Of a stretch of DNA of 64,000 nucleotides, positions 9,373 to 19,802 are shown in pieces. A program made the position numbers and the translations under genes. This DNA is from Alkalimonas sp. (GTDB lineage: Bacteria > Pseudomonadota > Gammaproteobacteria > Enterobacterales > Alteromonadaceae). Each line of letters begins with the position of its first letter. Position 1 is the stretch's first letter. Under the pieces are notes generated by a model that was not told the DNA's origin, did not search any database, and was given only the letters and a program-made list of their open reading frames with translations. The stretch lies in NCBI RefSeq assembly GCF_020831925.1, contig NZ_JAFIFQ010000001.1, positions 1-64,000 of the forward strand. Reading direction: 5' to 3'.

Positions 9373-10233
9373 ATGAAAATCGATTTGCATAGCCACACCC
9401 GCCATTCTGATGGCCTGCTAACGCCCCGGGAGCTGCTGCAACGAGCTGAGCTGCGTGGTGTGGATGTGCTGGCCATTACCGATCATGACACCGTTGCAGC
9501 CATTCCAGAGGCTCGCCAGTATCTGGCAGAGCAAGGAACTGGCTTGCAACTGATTGCCGGGGTAGAGCTTTCTACCAGCTGGCAAAGTTTTGAAATTCAT
9601 GTGGTAGGCTTAAACATCGACCCGGACTGTGCTGTATTGCAAGACCGCTTGCAGCAGCAATTGCAAAAGCGGACTGAGCGGGTGGCAGCTATTGCTGAAC
9701 GGCTTAGCCGTCGTTGTAAGCTGCCGGATATTTATCCCGGGGTCGAAGCCATGGCCAATGGTGCCGCCTTAACCCGGGCTCATGTGGCGCGTTATCTGGT
9801 GCAGCAAGGCATGGTTGAACACATGGGCAAGGCCTTTGATAAGTATCTTGGACGCGGTAAGCCCGGTTATGTGCCGCCCAGCTGGGTGGAACTGGCCGAG
9901 GCTATCGGCTGGATCCAGCAAGCCGGTGGGCAGGCCGTGCTGGCGCATCCGTTAAAATACAAGTTATCCGGCAAATGGCTGCGTCGTCTGGTGGTGGATT
10001 TTGCTACTGCTGGCGGGGATGGCATGGAAGTCGTGTCGCCACAACAAACCCCGCAGCAACGCGCTGAATTATGGGCTTTGTGCCAACAGTATGGTTTGTT
10101 GGCATCGGTTGGCTCTGATTTTCATCAACCAACGCCTTGGAATGAGCTTGGAAAAAATCTATATTTAACCGAAGAGATGACCCCAGTCTGGGCCAACTGG
10201 CCGCTGGCAGGGCAACAGACATTGCCGCTTTAG
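9373..10233 (+). CDS. rnm: PHP-domain 5'-3' exoribonuclease RNase AM (YciV/TrpH)
   Basis: A 286-residue PHP phosphoesterase. The metal-binding motifs are all present: DLHSHTRHSDG at the N-terminus, TDHDT, the Glu in GVELST, LAHPLKYKL and SDFH near the C-terminus. In E. coli the protein (YciV, RNase AM) matures 5' ends of 5S/16S/23S rRNA and hydrolyses 3',5'-bisphosphonucleotides. Its position beside the trp operon and before yciO is the same as in enterics. A Shine-Dalgarno AGGAG lies just upstream. Confidence 0.92.
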   Translation: MKIDLHSHTRHSDGLLTPRELLQRAELRGVDVLAITDHDTVAAIPEARQYLAEQGTGLQLIAGVELSTSWQSFEIHVVGLNIDPDCAVLQDRLQQQLQKRTERVAAIAERLSRRCKLPDIYPGVEAMANGAALTRAHVARYLVQQGMVEHMGKAFDKYLGRGKPGYVPPSWVELAEAIGWIQQAGGQAVLAHPLKYKLSGKWLRRLVVDFATAGGDGMEVVSPQQTPQQRAELWALCQQYGLLASVGSDFHQPTPWNELGKNLYLTEEMTPVWANWPLAGQQTLPL

Positions 10234-10282
10234 TCGTGTCGACAGCGATGATGTCGTTTTACCAACAATAAGAAGAACAAGC

Positions 10283-10903
10283 ATGAGTCAGTTTTTTCAT
10301 ATTCATCCCGATACACCCCAGCAGCGCTTGATCAAACAAGCGGTGCAGATTATTCAGCGTGGTGGTGTGGTGGTGTATCCGACCGACAGTGGTTATGCAC
10401 TGGCCTGCCACCTGGGCGATAAAACCGCGCATGATCGCATTTTGCGCATCCGGCAAATCAGTGGCGATCACCATTTTACTTTGATGTGTCGTGATTTGTC
10501 GGAATTATCCCTGTTTGCCAAAGTGGACAATACCGCTTTTCGACTGATTAAAAACAATACCCCGGGCGCTTATACGTTTATCCTGAAAGGGACCAAGGAA
10601 GTGCCGCGGCGCTTTTTGAACGAAAAGAAGAAAACCATTGGTTTAAGGATCCCGGAAAACCGTATTGCCCTGGCGCTGCTGGAAGAGTTGGGCGAACCTT
10701 TGATGTCCACCTCACTGTTACTGCCGGGCCAGCAGTTTGCTGAAGCCGACCCGGATGAAATGCGACCGCAGCTGGAAAAGCAAGTCGATTTGATTCTACA
10801 CGGTGGCGTTATTGCAGAAGCACCAACCACAGTGGTGGATTTGTCGGATGGCGATCCTGTGATAGTGCGTGAAGGCATGGGTGATCCCAGCCCCTTTCGT
10901 TAA
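10283..10903 (+). CDS. yciO: YciO, Sua5/YrdC-family protein
   Basis: A 206-residue protein with the YrdC/Sua5 fold: GGVVVYPTDSGYALAC in the first third and the KxR-type residues around LRIRQIS that bind nucleotide in threonylcarbamoyl-AMP synthases. YciO is a paralogue of TsaC; its own role in tRNA t6A formation is weak or unclear in E. coli, so I do not claim that activity. It follows rnm by 49 nt and ends 8 nt before scpA. Confidence 0.9.
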   Translation: MSQFFHIHPDTPQQRLIKQAVQIIQRGGVVVYPTDSGYALACHLGDKTAHDRILRIRQISGDHHFTLMCRDLSELSLFAKVDNTAFRLIKNNTPGAYTFILKGTKEVPRRFLNEKKKTIGLRIPENRIALALLEELGEPLMSTSLLLPGQQFAEADPDEMRPQLEKQVDLILHGGVIAEAPTTVVDLSDGDPVIVREGMGDPSPFR

Positions 10904-10911
10904 GTACTGCA

Positions 10912-11739
10912 ATGGATGAGCAGACACTGCCAGAACCGTTAACCATGCAGCACCCTTTGCCACTGGCTTTTGTCCGTGGCGAGGCGGTGCTGGAGCGACC
11001 GGAAGATTTATACATCCCACCCGATGCGCTCGAGGTGCTGTTGGATGCTTTCGAAGGGCCGCTCGACTTTCTGCTTTACCTGATCCGCAAACACAAGTTC
11101 GACATTGTGCAGTTGCCGGTGCTGGAAATTACCCAGCAGTACATGGAATACATCGAGCTGATGCAGGAAATGAACTTTGAACTGGCAGCCGAGTACTTGG
11201 TGATGGCAGCCATGTTGGCTGAGATCAAGTCCCGTTTATTGTTACCAAGGCATCAGGAATCCGATGATGATGAGGCAGATCCCAGAGCTGAGCTGATTCG
11301 CCGGCTGCAAGAATACGAAGTATTCAAACAAGCAGCCAGTGATCTGGATGAATTACCCCGCCAGGAGCGGGATTATTTCAGCGGTCAGGCCAAGCTTGCC
11401 GATAACTTTCAGCCGCTGGTGATCCTGCCGGAGGTAGCGGTGGAAGATCTGGTGTTGGCACTAAAAGATATTATGAAGCGGGCCAAGGATTTTCAGCACC
11501 ATCATATCAAACGCGAGCAGATGTCGACCCGCGAGCGGATGAGCCGGATCCTGGCGCTGTTGCAGGAAAATGACTATCTAGCGTTTGAAGATTGTTTCCA
11601 ACTGGAAGAAGGCCGTGAAGGCGTGGTGGTGAGTTTTCTGGCAATCCTGGAGTTAAGTAAAGAAAAACTGATTACGCTGACTCAAGTGGCGCTGTTTGGT
11701 CCTATCCACCTGAAAGTTGCCACAGGAGCCGAAGCATGA
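10912..11739 (+). CDS. scpA: Segregation and condensation protein A
   Basis: ScpA, 275 residues, is the kleisin subunit that bridges SMC heads in the bacterial condensin complex. The family signature appears early (VLLDAFEGPLDFLLYLIRKH) and the C-terminal winged-helix segment ends VALFGPIHLK. It overlaps scpB by 4 nt (ATGA), as is usual for this pair. The start at 10912 is the longest in-frame ATG; another ATG at 10945 is possible because no strong ribosome site precedes either. Confidence 0.93.
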   Translation: MDEQTLPEPLTMQHPLPLAFVRGEAVLERPEDLYIPPDALEVLLDAFEGPLDFLLYLIRKHKFDIVQLPVLEITQQYMEYIELMQEMNFELAAEYLVMAAMLAEIKSRLLLPRHQESDDDEADPRAELIRRLQEYEVFKQAASDLDELPRQERDYFSGQAKLADNFQPLVILPEVAVEDLVLALKDIMKRAKDFQHHHIKREQMSTRERMSRILALLQENDYLAFEDCFQLEEGREGVVVSFLAILELSKEKLITLTQVALFGPIHLKVATGAEA

Positions 11740-12353
11740 AGCGGGCAATTTCCGACAGTCAATTGCTGCAATTGGTCGAAGCAGCTATTTTTACGGCTGA
11801 ACAACCCTTGTCGCTGCAGGATTTGCAAAGCACGGTACTGGAAGACTTTGCCCCCAGCAAGAAGAAATTGCAGGCGATTCTGGCGCAAATTACTCAGGAT
11901 TATGCCGGCCGTGGTGTACAATTGCTGGAAACCGCTTCAGGTTATCATTTTCAAAGCCGACCAGAGCTCAGCGAGTACTTGGCGAAGCTTTGGCCTGAGC
12001 GTTCGCCCCGTTATTCACGGGCAGTGCTGGAGACATTGGCGCTGATTGCCTATCGTCAGCCCATCACCCGTGGTGAGATTGAAGATATCCGGGGGGTCAG
12101 TGTCAGCTCGCAGATCATGCGTACCTTGCTGGATCGGGGCTGGGTTAAAGTGGTTGGGCACAAAGAGGTGCCGGGCCGCCCGGGACTTTATGCCACCACA
12201 GCACAGTTTTTAGACTACTTTGGTTTACAAAGTTTAAGCCAGTTGCCGGAGCTGACCGCTTTTCGGCAACTATCACTAGCAGAAAATGAGTCAGCTGCCG
12301 AAAACGGCACTGGCAGCACACCACCGTCGGGACGACAGGAGAGCATCGAATGA
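11736..12353 (+). CDS. scpB: Segregation and condensation protein B
   Basis: ScpB, 205 residues, is a dimeric double winged-helix protein that binds ScpA in the SMC complex. Characteristic stretches are [38 protein letters not shown] and the C-terminal [16 protein letters not shown]. It overlaps scpA and rluB by 4 nt each, so scpA-scpB-rluB are probably translationally coupled. The last 25 residues are polar and probably disordered. Confidence 0.95.
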   Translation: MKRAISDSQLLQLVEAAIFTAEQPLSLQDLQSTVLEDFAPSKKKLQAILAQITQDYAGRGVQLLETASGYHFQSRPELSEYLAKLWPERSPRYSRAVLETLALIAYRQPITRGEIEDIRGVSVSSQIMRTLLDRGWVKVVGHKEVPGRPGLYATTAQFLDYFGLQSLSQLPELTAFRQLSLAENESAAENGTGSTPPSGRQESIE

Positions 12354-13309
12354 GTGAAAAGTTACAGAAAGTATTGGCCCGCGCCGGCGTAGGTTCACGC
12401 CGCGAAATGGAAACTATGATCAGTGCCGGCCGGGTCTCGGTCGATGGTAAGGTGGCTTACTTAGGCGATCGGGTCGAACCGCAGCAAGTGATCCGGGTCG
12501 ATGGCCATGTGGTGAAAACCATCAGTGAAGATGCGCAAATCTGCCGGGTACTGGCGTATCACAAGCCCGAAGGTGAGATTTGTTCGCGCCACGATCCGGA
12601 AGGGCGGCCAACGGTGTTTGACCGCTTACCTAAGTTGCAGGGCTCGCGTTGGATCGCCATTGGTCGACTGGATATTAATACGTCGGGTCTTTTACTCTTT
12701 ACCACCGACGGCGAGCTGGCCAACCGGTTAATGCACCCAAAGTTTGAAGTAGAGCGTGAGTATGCGGTACGGGTATTTGGCGAAGTGACCGATGCCATTA
12801 TTCAGAAATTACGCACCGGCGTGATGCTGGAAGATGGCCAGGCCAACTTCAAGAAAATCAAAGTACTGCCTGGTGAAGGTTTAAACCGTTGGTTCCATGT
12901 AATGCTGACTGAAGGGCGCAATCGCGAAGTACGCCGGATGTGGGAGTCGCAGGGCACTGTGGTCAATCGTTTAATACGGGTGCGTTACGGTGATTTGCAT
13001 TTGCCCAAGCACATACCTGCCGGTGGGTATGCTGAGTGCAGTCTGGACGAAGTCAATTATCTGCGGGAGCTGGTGAAATTACCGGCTGAAACTCAGAGCC
13101 TGATCAAAGCCGAAGATCGCAGTGAGCGTCGCCGCCGTATAGCCGGTATGCGCCGGGCCGTGCGCAAACATCAGATTGCCGAAAAAACACCTGGGCGTAC
13201 CACTGAAACAAAAGCCAAGCCAAAGCCGAAAGCAAAGGAAGAGAAACCGGCTAAGCGCCCGGCAGCAAAGCCAGTGAATAAAAAGCCAAGCCGTGCTGGT
13301 CGGGGTTAA
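12350..13309 (+). CDS. rluB: 23S rRNA pseudouridine(2605) synthase
   Basis: A 319-residue RsuA-family synthase. An N-terminal S4 domain ([22 protein letters not shown]) is followed by the catalytic domain with the nucleophilic Asp in [19 protein letters not shown]. The length and the basic tail (about 60 Lys/Ala/Pro-rich residues from [12 protein letters not shown] on) match RluB, which modifies U2605 of 23S rRNA, rather than RsuA. The tail is probably disordered and RNA-binding. Confidence 0.9.
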   Translation: MSEKLQKVLARAGVGSRREMETMISAGRVSVDGKVAYLGDRVEPQQVIRVDGHVVKTISEDAQICRVLAYHKPEGEICSRHDPEGRPTVFDRLPKLQGSRWIAIGRLDINTSGLLLFTTDGELANRLMHPKFEVEREYAVRVFGEVTDAIIQKLRTGVMLEDGQANFKKIKVLPGEGLNRWFHVMLTEGRNREVRRMWESQGTVVNRLIRVRYGDLHLPKHIPAGGYAECSLDEVNYLRELVKLPAETQSLIKAEDRSERRRRIAGMRRAVRKHQIAEKTPGRTTETKAKPKPKAKEEKPAKRPAAKPVNKKPSRAGRG

Positions 13310-13324
13310 CGCTTAAAGCGCTTT

Positions 13325-13356
13325 GCACCAAAAAGCCGTGATCGGTATTTTGGTGC
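13325..13356. repeat. Inverted repeat between rluB and galE
   Basis: A perfect 9-bp inverted repeat (GCACCAAAA / TTTTGGTGC, 14-nt spacer) fills much of the 56-bp gap between these convergent genes. The A/T tracts lie inside the stem, so it may act as a weak bidirectional terminator. Confidence 0.5.
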
Positions 13357-13365
13357 CTGGCCAGG

Positions 13366-14382
13366 CTACTCTTGGTAGCCGTGTGGGTTTTGTTGCTGCC
13401 ATCGCCAACTATCTTGCACCATATCATCCAGCGTCAGTTTTGCTTGCCAGCGCAGCAGCTGGCTGGCTTTGCCTGGATCAGCATAGCAGCTGGCAATATC
13501 GCCAGGGCGACGGGCCACGATGCGGTAGGGTACCGGCACTTTATTTTTATCGGCAAAGGCCTGCACCATATCCAGCACACTGTAACCAACACCCGTGCCC
13601 AGGTTAAAAGCATCGATGCCTGTGTGTTGCTGCACGTATTCCAACGCTTTTAAATGCCCATCGGCTAAATCGACCACATGGATATAGTCCCTTACCCCGG
13701 TGCCATCTTTGGTAGGGTAATCGTTGCCAAAGACACTGAGCTCGGTTCGTTTACCCACCGCCACCTGGCTGATAAATGGCATCAGGTTGTTGGGAATGCC
13801 ATTGGGATCTTCGCCTATCTGGCCGCTCTTATCTGCGCCGACCGGATTAAAATACCGCAGCAAGGCAATGGACCAGGCAGGATCGGACGCTGCCAGGTCT
13901 TCCAGTATGTGCTCAATCATCAACTTGCTCTGGCCATAGGGGTTGGTCGCTGAGCGGGGTGCGCTTTCAGCAATGGGCATGGTTTTAGCATCGCCGTACA
14001 CGGTGGCAGAGGAACTAAATACCAGGCGTTTGACATGGGCTTGCTGCATCACCCGGCACAGGGTAATGGTACCGGCTACGTTATTATCGTAGTAGGCCAG
14101 GGGTTGCTCGGTTGACTCGCCTACGGCTTTTAAACCGGCAAAATGCACCACAGCGGAAATTCGGTGTTGCTTGAACAACGCGGTTAAAGCTGGCTCATCA
14201 CGGATATCCATTTGCAAGCTTTGCAAGTTGCGCCCGGCCAGCTTCTGCACCCGCTTTAGTGCCTCATCATTGCTGTTGCTGTAATTATCAATGCTTATCA
14301 CATCAAAGCCTGCCCGTAGCAGGGCCAGCGCGGTATGGCTGCCGATGTAGCCGGCGCCACCGGTCAATAAAATTGCGCTCAT
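13366..14382 (-). CDS. galE: UDP-glucose 4-epimerase
   Basis: GalE, 338 residues, a short-chain dehydrogenase-type enzyme that interconverts UDP-glucose and UDP-galactose using bound NAD. The Rossmann motif GGAGYIGSHTA is at the N-terminus, and the catalytic Ser/Tyr/Lys appear as SSSATVYG and NPYGQSKLM. It supplies UDP-galactose for surface polysaccharide and galactose metabolism. A good AGGAG site precedes the ATG, and it follows yciI by only 9 nt, so the two probably share a transcript. Confidence 0.95.
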   Translation of the reverse strand: MSAILLTGGAGYIGSHTALALLRAGFDVISIDNYSNSNDEALKRVQKLAGRNLQSLQMDIRDEPALTALFKQHRISAVVHFAGLKAVGESTEQPLAYYDNNVAGTITLCRVMQQAHVKRLVFSSSATVYGDAKTMPIAESAPRSATNPYGQSKLMIEHILEDLAASDPAWSIALLRYFNPVGADKSGQIGEDPNGIPNNLMPFISQVAVGKRTELSVFGNDYPTKDGTGVRDYIHVVDLADGHLKALEYVQQHTGIDAFNLGTGVGYSVLDMVQAFADKNKVPVPYRIVARRPGDIASCYADPGKASQLLRWQAKLTLDDMVQDSWRWQQQNPHGYQE

Positions 14383-14391
14383 GCTGGCTCC

Positions 14392-14691
14392 TTAGGGCAA
14401 CACTTTTTTAAATGGTTTTACCGTCGAGCGTGCGTATACGCCAGCTGCCAGATAAGGATCCGCATCAGCCCAGGCTTGGGCGTCTGCTAAAGATTCAAAT
14501 TCAGCCACTACCAAAGAGCCGGTAAAACCAGCTTCACCTGGTTCCAGGCTGTCGATGGCGGGTAGTGGGCCGGCCAGCAAAAGTCTGCCTTCTGCCTTAA
14601 GCGCTTCCAACCGTGCCAGATGGGCAGGGCGGCTCGCCAGCCGCTTGCTCAGGCTAGCCTGAACGTCTTCCGAGTAAATCATATAGAACAT
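14392..14691 (-). CDS. yciI: YciI family protein
   Basis: A 99-residue protein starting [20 protein letters not shown] and closely resembling E. coli YciI (conserved [31 protein letters not shown]). I chose the start at 14691 because AAGGA lies 8 nt before it; an upstream in-frame ATG has no such support. YciI folds as a dimeric alpha/beta-barrel related to muconolactone isomerase with a conserved His/Asp pair; its physiological role is unknown. Confidence 0.92.
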   Translation of the reverse strand: MFYMIYSEDVQASLSKRLASRPAHLARLEALKAEGRLLLAGPLPAIDSLEPGEAGFTGSLVVAEFESLADAQAWADADPYLAAGVYARSTVKPFKKVLP

Positions 14692-14847
14692 GGTCTTTCC
14701 TTGAGTAATAAGTCGGTTTGCGTTTGAAAAAACGATGGCTGCCTGCATGCAGCGACCGAAAAGCTAGGATTTCAGTACGGGCCCTGTTAGCATGCTGAAA
14801 AAACGAAAAACAATTCTAACAATAAATGTCAGGGAGTCCCAACCAAA

Positions 14848-16257
14848 ATGAAACGCGAGCTGTTTAGTTCTAAGATCGGCTTTATTCTGGCGGCAGCAGG
14901 TTCTGCCGTCGGTATAGGTAATCTGGTCGCCTTTCCGGTGATGGCCAGCCAGAATGGTGGCGCCGCTTTTTTAATCATGTACGCTTTTTTTGTGTTTTTT
15001 ATCTGTTTGCCGGTGATGTTGGCAGAAATGAGTCTGGGCCGCCATACCCGGCAGAACCCTCATGGCGCTTACAGTAAAATCGGACAAACCCCATTCTGGA
15101 ATGGGGTGGGTTGGCTGGCTGTGATAACGCCCTTTATGATCGGGGTATTTTATCTGGTGATTACGGTCTGGATTTTTGGTTATTTAGCCAAAGCCGTGAT
15201 GGGGCAGTTAGATACCTTGGCGCAGGATGGTGCTTTCGGTGTGTTTATCAATAGCAATGAGCTCTATGTCTATATGGCTGTGGTGATTAGCCTGACGTTC
15301 TTAATTTTGCAAAGTGGTGTGAAGCAGGGGATCGAGCGGGCGGCCACTTACTTAATGCCTGCGCTCTTCGTGATGCTACTGCTGCTAGTGGGCTATGTGT
15401 TGACGTTAGACAACGCCATGCTGGGGGTACAGTTCTTTTTGATCCCTGATTTTAGCAAAATCAATGTGCAGGTGCTTACCGACTCTTTGGCGCAGGCCTT
15501 TTTCTCCCTATCCCTGGCCATGGGTATTTTGATTACCTACGGCTCTTACATTCAGAAAAATAATGACATCGTCGGGGCCGGTAAGATGGTCGCGGGTTTA
15601 TCCTTGCTGGTAGCCTGTTGTGCTGGTTTGTTGATTTTGCCAGCGGTATTTTGGTCGAATCCATCCATTGATCCATCCGAGCTGACGGACTCCAGCATTG
15701 GCATGATCTTTATGGTGCTGCCAAAAATCTTCCTGGCACTGCAGCAGGATATCGGCTTTTTTGGTGCCTCTTTTGTTGCTTCCTTCTTCTTTTTGCTGGT
15801 GTTCTTCGCCGCCATGACTTCATTGATATCAATCATTGAAGTGCCGGTAGCCAGCCTGATGGATACCAAAGGCATTTCTCGCCGTCGCTCGCTGATTACG
15901 CTTGGCGTGGTGATGATTGCCCTTTCAGTGCTGTCGGCCTTGTCCTTTGGCCGGGTTGATTGGCTCACCAGCTTCTTAAGTTACGGCGGAGCGGATAAAT
16001 CCTTCTTTGATGTGATTATGGATGTGTTTTACTACAGCATCCTGCCACTTAATGGCTTGTTATTGTGTTTGTTTGTCATTTACCGCTGGAAGAAAGTAAA
16101 GCTGCATGCCGAGATGCGAGAAGGCAACCCTGGCTTTGAGGGCAGCCTAATGCAGAAATACATCGATGTCTCGCTGGGTACCTTTATTCCGGCTATCCTG
16201 GCGGTGATCTTCCTGCTAAATGTGCTGGGTCGCTTCTTTGGCGTGCAGGTGTTTTAA
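14848..16257 (+). CDS. Sodium-dependent transporter, NSS (SNF) family
   Basis: A 469-residue integral membrane protein of the neurotransmitter:sodium symporter family. TM1 carries the hallmark AAAGSAVGIGNLVAFPVMA that forms the Na+/substrate site, followed by further hydrophobic helices to about 11 in total. Bacterial relatives carry amino acids or indole-like substrates (LeuT, TnaT, MhsT); the substrate here cannot be read. It is a single gene with GGGAG upstream and its own terminator downstream. Confidence 0.92.
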   Translation: MKRELFSSKIGFILAAAGSAVGIGNLVAFPVMASQNGGAAFLIMYAFFVFFICLPVMLAEMSLGRHTRQNPHGAYSKIGQTPFWNGVGWLAVITPFMIGVFYLVITVWIFGYLAKAVMGQLDTLAQDGAFGVFINSNELYVYMAVVISLTFLILQSGVKQGIERAATYLMPALFVMLLLLVGYVLTLDNAMLGVQFFLIPDFSKINVQVLTDSLAQAFFSLSLAMGILITYGSYIQKNNDIVGAGKMVAGLSLLVACCAGLLILPAVFWSNPSIDPSELTDSSIGMIFMVLPKIFLALQQDIGFFGASFVASFFFLLVFFAAMTSLISIIEVPVASLMDTKGISRRRSLITLGVVMIALSVLSALSFGRVDWLTSFLSYGGADKSFFDVIMDVFYYSILPLNGLLLCLFVIYRWKKVKLHAEMREGNPGFEGSLMQKYIDVSLGTFIPAILAVIFLLNVLGRFFGVQVF

Positions 16258-16280
16258 GCCACAACAGCCTCACCACTCCG

Positions 16281-16307
16281 AACCCCGGCCTGGCGACGGG
16301 GTTTTTT
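16281..16307 (+). terminator. Terminator of the NSS transporter gene
   Basis: AACCCCG pairs with CGGGGTT around a 9-nt loop and is followed by a T-run. The rest of the gap to 16445 shows only short weak hairpins. Confidence 0.75.
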
Positions 16308-16445
16308 ATGTGGCTAGCTTTTTGTTTTTCCCGCATCTAAGCGTGATCGTATCCGGCTGGTAAGCCGTTAGAAGTACTAACAGGGAAGCCGAGAAGTAAT
16401 TGCTAAAGGAACAGGTACAACAGGAGTAAGAGGATATACGACAAT

Positions 16446-16474
16446 AAAAAAGGTGTCCTTCAGGACACCTTTTC
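16446..16474 (-). terminator. Terminator of rne
   Basis: On the minus strand AAAAGGTGTCCT pairs perfectly with its complement around a 2-4 nt loop, followed by TTTTT, 22 nt past the rne stop. Confidence 0.85.
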
Positions 16475-16496
16475 TGTATAGAGAAGCGTACCAGGC

Positions 16497-19400
16497 TTAA
16501 TCGGCCTTGGTTTTACTCATTGGGGCTGTTGCTGCCTGCCGGGCAGAGCCGGTACCTGCTTTGCGCTCAGAGCTTTGTACTGCCGGGCGTGCTTCCGCTG
16601 GCATCGCTGTAGGTAGCTCAGCAGTAGGCTCATCAGAGACCTTGACCGGCTTAGTCATTTGCGATACCACCATTTGCTGGTAGCGATTCGCGCGGGCTGG
16701 AGCTGTTGGGGCAGGGGTGCTGGCAGCCGGAGCTGCTTGCTCTGCTGCTGGCGCTGCAACAGCAGCTTCGGTCACTTTAGTGGCGGCTTTGCTTTCTGGC
16801 GCCGCTTTAGCTGCGACTGGCTTGGTCGTTTCAGCTTGTTCAACCTGCTCAGCTTTCTCAGCTTTCTCAGCTTTTACTGCAGTTTCTGTGGTTTTCACGG
16901 GTGCTGTTTCAGCATCAGCTTGTTCAGTCGCAGCATTTTCCGCTTTTGACTCAGTCGCTTCGGCAGTTTCTGTTGGTTTTGCTTTGGCTTTACGAGCAGG
17001 GGCACGTTTGCGTGGCTTTTTCACCGGCGCATCGTCTTGCGGCTTAGTCACTGCTTCTGTAGCTTCAGCATCTACCGTGGTGACAGTGGTCTCTTCTTTC
17101 GAGACTGCTGGCTTGGCAGGCTGTTCAGTGCTTACTTCATTGCTGACGGTCGTTTCAGCGTTTTGTACCGCTTCAGCCGGCTCGGCAGACACTGCTGTAT
17201 CCGCTGCATCCGTCTGAGGGTTGGCCAGCAAGTCGAGTTGTTCGGTGGCAGGTTCAGCTGCTACTTCATCTGCATCGCCGCTTTGTTCTTTCTTGCGTTT
17301 TTGACCGGCTGCACGCAAGTGGCGTGGTGAGCGGCGAGCGCGTTTGCGCTGATCGCTTTGCTCTTTGTCTTCCGCATCACTGTCGACCGTGTCGCTGCTT
17401 TTTGCCTGTTCAGCATCGGCTGTCTCGCTAACCGGTTGCGTTTTCTCGGTCGCTTTGGCGTCGGTCTCGTTCGCAGTATTTACCTGGCTGCTTTGCTCAG
17501 CAGCTTGCTGTGACTCTTTGCTTGCCACTGGCTGCTGCGGTATCGCTTCAGCTGCCGCGTCTTGCGGTGCTTGTGCTGCATCCGTTACTGCGCTGTTGGC
17601 TAAAACTGGCTTGGCTGCTGGCTCTGCCGGAGCTTCTGATTTTGCAGGCACAGCAGCTTTAGCCGTCTCCTGGGTCGTTGCAGTGCTGGCTTGGGTATCA
17701 GCGACTGCTTTTTCCATGCGGACAGACTTTTGCAGTTGACGACGCTGGCGACGTTCGGCAGCTTTACGTGGCTGAGCAGGCTTTTCTTCAGTACGCTCGG
17801 TAGCGACTTTGGTATCCGGCTTGGCATCTTGCTTCGCTTCTGCTTTCGGCTCTTGTTTTCTCGGTTGCTCTGCAGCTTTGCTTGGCTTGCTAGCTTGCTT
17901 TTGCTGCGGTGCTGCTTGCTGAGTTTGCTCTTGCTCACCAGAACGAGCACGTCCATCTTGACCACCACGGCGACGGTTGTTATTGCGACGGCGGTTGCTG
18001 TTTTGGTTCGGGCGGCGATTTTGCTCGCTGCGCTGCTCGGCTGCTGGTTTTTCAGCTGGTTTGGTTTCCTTGCTATCGCTGCTGCCAAACAGTTGGCTAA
18101 ACCAGCTGGACAGGCGTTCCAGCAAGCCAGGTGCGGCTTCTGTTTTAACGGCTGCTGGTTGAGCCACAGGAGCGGCTGTTGGTGCGGGTGCTGGCGCGGC
18201 AGAGTCCAGAATACTAATGGCCGCCAGGGCAGGCTTTTCTCTGGTGATGCTTTCCTGAGTCAGTGGCTGATATAGATCTTTACTCAGATCCGGTGTTTTC
18301 ACCATCTGATAGCTGCTTTCATCCAGCTCTTCATCAATCCGAACCCGGATTACTTCAAAGTGTGGCGTTTCCATGTGCTCATTTGGAATAATGAATACAT
18401 CGATGCCATGGCGTTTTTCAATACGGCGCACAGCATCACGCTTTTCATTCATCAGGTAGGTTGCCACTGAAATAGGCACCTGAGCCTGAATCTGGCTGGT
18501 GTTGTCTTTGATTGACTCTTCTTCGATTAGACGCAAAATGGACAACGCAGAGGATTCGGTGCTGCGAATGGTACCGCGGCCGTGACAACGTGGACACAGA
18601 TGGCCTGCAGACTCGCCCAGCGATGGACGCAGGCGCTGACGGGACATTTCCAACAAGCCAAAACGCGAAATCCGGCCAATCTGAACCCGGGCCCGATCCT
18701 GTTTCACTGCGTCTTTTAAGCGATTTTCCACTTCACGCTGGTGCCGCACTGGCGTCATGTCGATGAAGTCGATAACAATCAAACCGCCCAAATCGCGCAA
18801 GCGCAGTTGACGGGCAATTTCATCGGCCGCTTCTAAGTTGGTATTGAAGGCGGTTTCTTCGATATCACCACCCTTGGTGGCTTTGGCCGAGTTGATATCA
18901 ATGGCAGTGAGGGCTTCGGTGCTGTCGATAACAATGGAGCCGCCGGAAGGCAGACGTACTTCACGGTGGAAAGCAGACTCAATCTGGTTTTCAATCTGAA
19001 AGTGCATAAAGAGTGGCACGTCACCGGTGTACAATTTGACTCTATGGGCAAAGTCCGGCCGGAACTGCTGAATATACAAACGTGCTTCGTCGAAAATTTT
19101 CTGGCTGTCGATCAGGATCTCGCCAATGTCACGACGCAGGTAATCGCGGATGGCGCGAAACACCACATTGCTTTCCTGGTGAATTAAAAACGGGGCCGGG
19201 CGGTTGGCGGCTGCATCGCTGATAGCAGACCAGTGTTTCAGCAAGGATTTTAAATCGTAATCCAGCTCTTCGAAAGATTTGCCGACACCGGCGGTGCGAA
19301 CAATCAGGCCCATACCATCTGGCATGGTCAGCTGGCTTAACGCATCTTTTAAATCCTGCCGCTCGTCGCCTTCAATGCGACGGGAAATACCACCAGCGCG

Positions 19401-19802
19401 TGGGTTATTTGGCATCAACACCAGGTAAGAACCGGCAAGGCTAACGAACGTAGTTAAGGCTGCGCCCTTTTGGCCACGTTCTTCTTTGTCGATTTGAATA
19501 ATGACTTCCTGGCCTTCTTTGACCACTTCTTTAATGTTGGGGCGGCCATCGAATTTATAGCCATTAGGGAAGTATTCACGGGAGATTTCTTTAAGTGGCA
19601 GGAAGCCATGACGATCTGCACCATAATCAACAAAAGCGGCTTCCAGGCTGGGTTCAACCCGGGTGATTTTGCCTTTGTAGATATTGGCTTTCTTTTGTTC
19701 ATGACCCGGGCTTTCAATATCCAGATCAAACAAACGCTGGCCATCGACCAGCGCAACGCGGATTTCTTCTTCCTGCGTTGCATTAATTAGCATTCTTTTC
19801 AT
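16497..19802 (-). CDS. rne: Ribonuclease E
   Basis: RNase E, 1101 residues, the endonuclease core of the RNA degradosome. Residues 1 to about 500 are the catalytic half, nearly colinear with E. coli: S1 domain ([21 protein letters not shown]), DNase I-like region with catalytic Asp residues in TAIDINSA and IVIDFIDM, and the Zn-link CPRCHGRGT. The C-terminal half (about 600 residues) is Ala/Glu/Lys/Thr-rich and disordered. It keeps arginine-rich RNA-binding stretches ([29 protein letters not shown], which matches the AR2 element of E. coli) and a terminal SQMTKP-type microdomain where PNPase docks in relatives. The gene is single, with a long leader that probably serves autoregulation. Confidence 0.97.
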   Translation of the reverse strand: MKRMLINATQEEEIRVALVDGQRLFDLDIESPGHEQKKANIYKGKITRVEPSLEAAFVDYGADRHGFLPLKEISREYFPNGYKFDGRPNIKEVVKEGQEVIIQIDKEERGQKGAALTTFVSLAGSYLVLMPNNPRAGGISRRIEGDERQDLKDALSQLTMPDGMGLIVRTAGVGKSFEELDYDLKSLLKHWSAISDAAANRPAPFLIHQESNVVFRAIRDYLRRDIGEILIDSQKIFDEARLYIQQFRPDFAHRVKLYTGDVPLFMHFQIENQIESAFHREVRLPSGGSIVIDSTEALTAIDINSAKATKGGDIEETAFNTNLEAADEIARQLRLRDLGGLIVIDFIDMTPVRHQREVENRLKDAVKQDRARVQIGRISRFGLLEMSRQRLRPSLGESAGHLCPRCHGRGTIRSTESSALSILRLIEEESIKDNTSQIQAQVPISVATYLMNEKRDAVRRIEKRHGIDVFIIPNEHMETPHFEVIRVRIDEELDESSYQMVKTPDLSKDLYQPLTQESITREKPALAAISILDSAAPAPAPTAAPVAQPAAVKTEAAPGLLERLSSWFSQLFGSSDSKETKPAEKPAAEQRSEQNRRPNQNSNRRRNNNRRRGGQDGRARSGEQEQTQQAAPQQKQASKPSKAAEQPRKQEPKAEAKQDAKPDTKVATERTEEKPAQPRKAAERRQRRQLQKSVRMEKAVADTQASTATTQETAKAAVPAKSEAPAEPAAKPVLANSAVTDAAQAPQDAAAEAIPQQPVASKESQQAAEQSSQVNTANETDAKATEKTQPVSETADAEQAKSSDTVDSDAEDKEQSDQRKRARRSPRHLRAAGQKRKKEQSGDADEVAAEPATEQLDLLANPQTDAADTAVSAEPAEAVQNAETTVSNEVSTEQPAKPAVSKEETTVTTVDAEATEAVTKPQDDAPVKKPRKRAPARKAKAKPTETAEATESKAENAATEQADAETAPVKTTETAVKAEKAEKAEQVEQAETTKPVAAKAAPESKAATKVTEAAVAAPAAEQAAPAASTPAPTAPARANRYQQMVVSQMTKPVKVSDEPTAELPTAMPAEARPAVQSSERKAGTGSARQAATAPMSKTKAD
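16849..16875 (-). repeat. Three 9-bp tandem repeats inside the rne tail
   Basis: Three consecutive copies of a TCAGCTTTC-type unit encode a KAE-KAE-KAE run in the disordered C-terminal half of RNase E. The unit is a multiple of three, so slippage would change tail length without breaking the frame. Confidence 0.8.

Noticed and set aside
17691-18275. Long plus-strand ORFs opposite rne (Leu/Ala/Ser-rich)
   Set aside because: They are shadows of the low-complexity rne tail; no ribosome site, no motif, composition is a direct consequence of the opposite strand.
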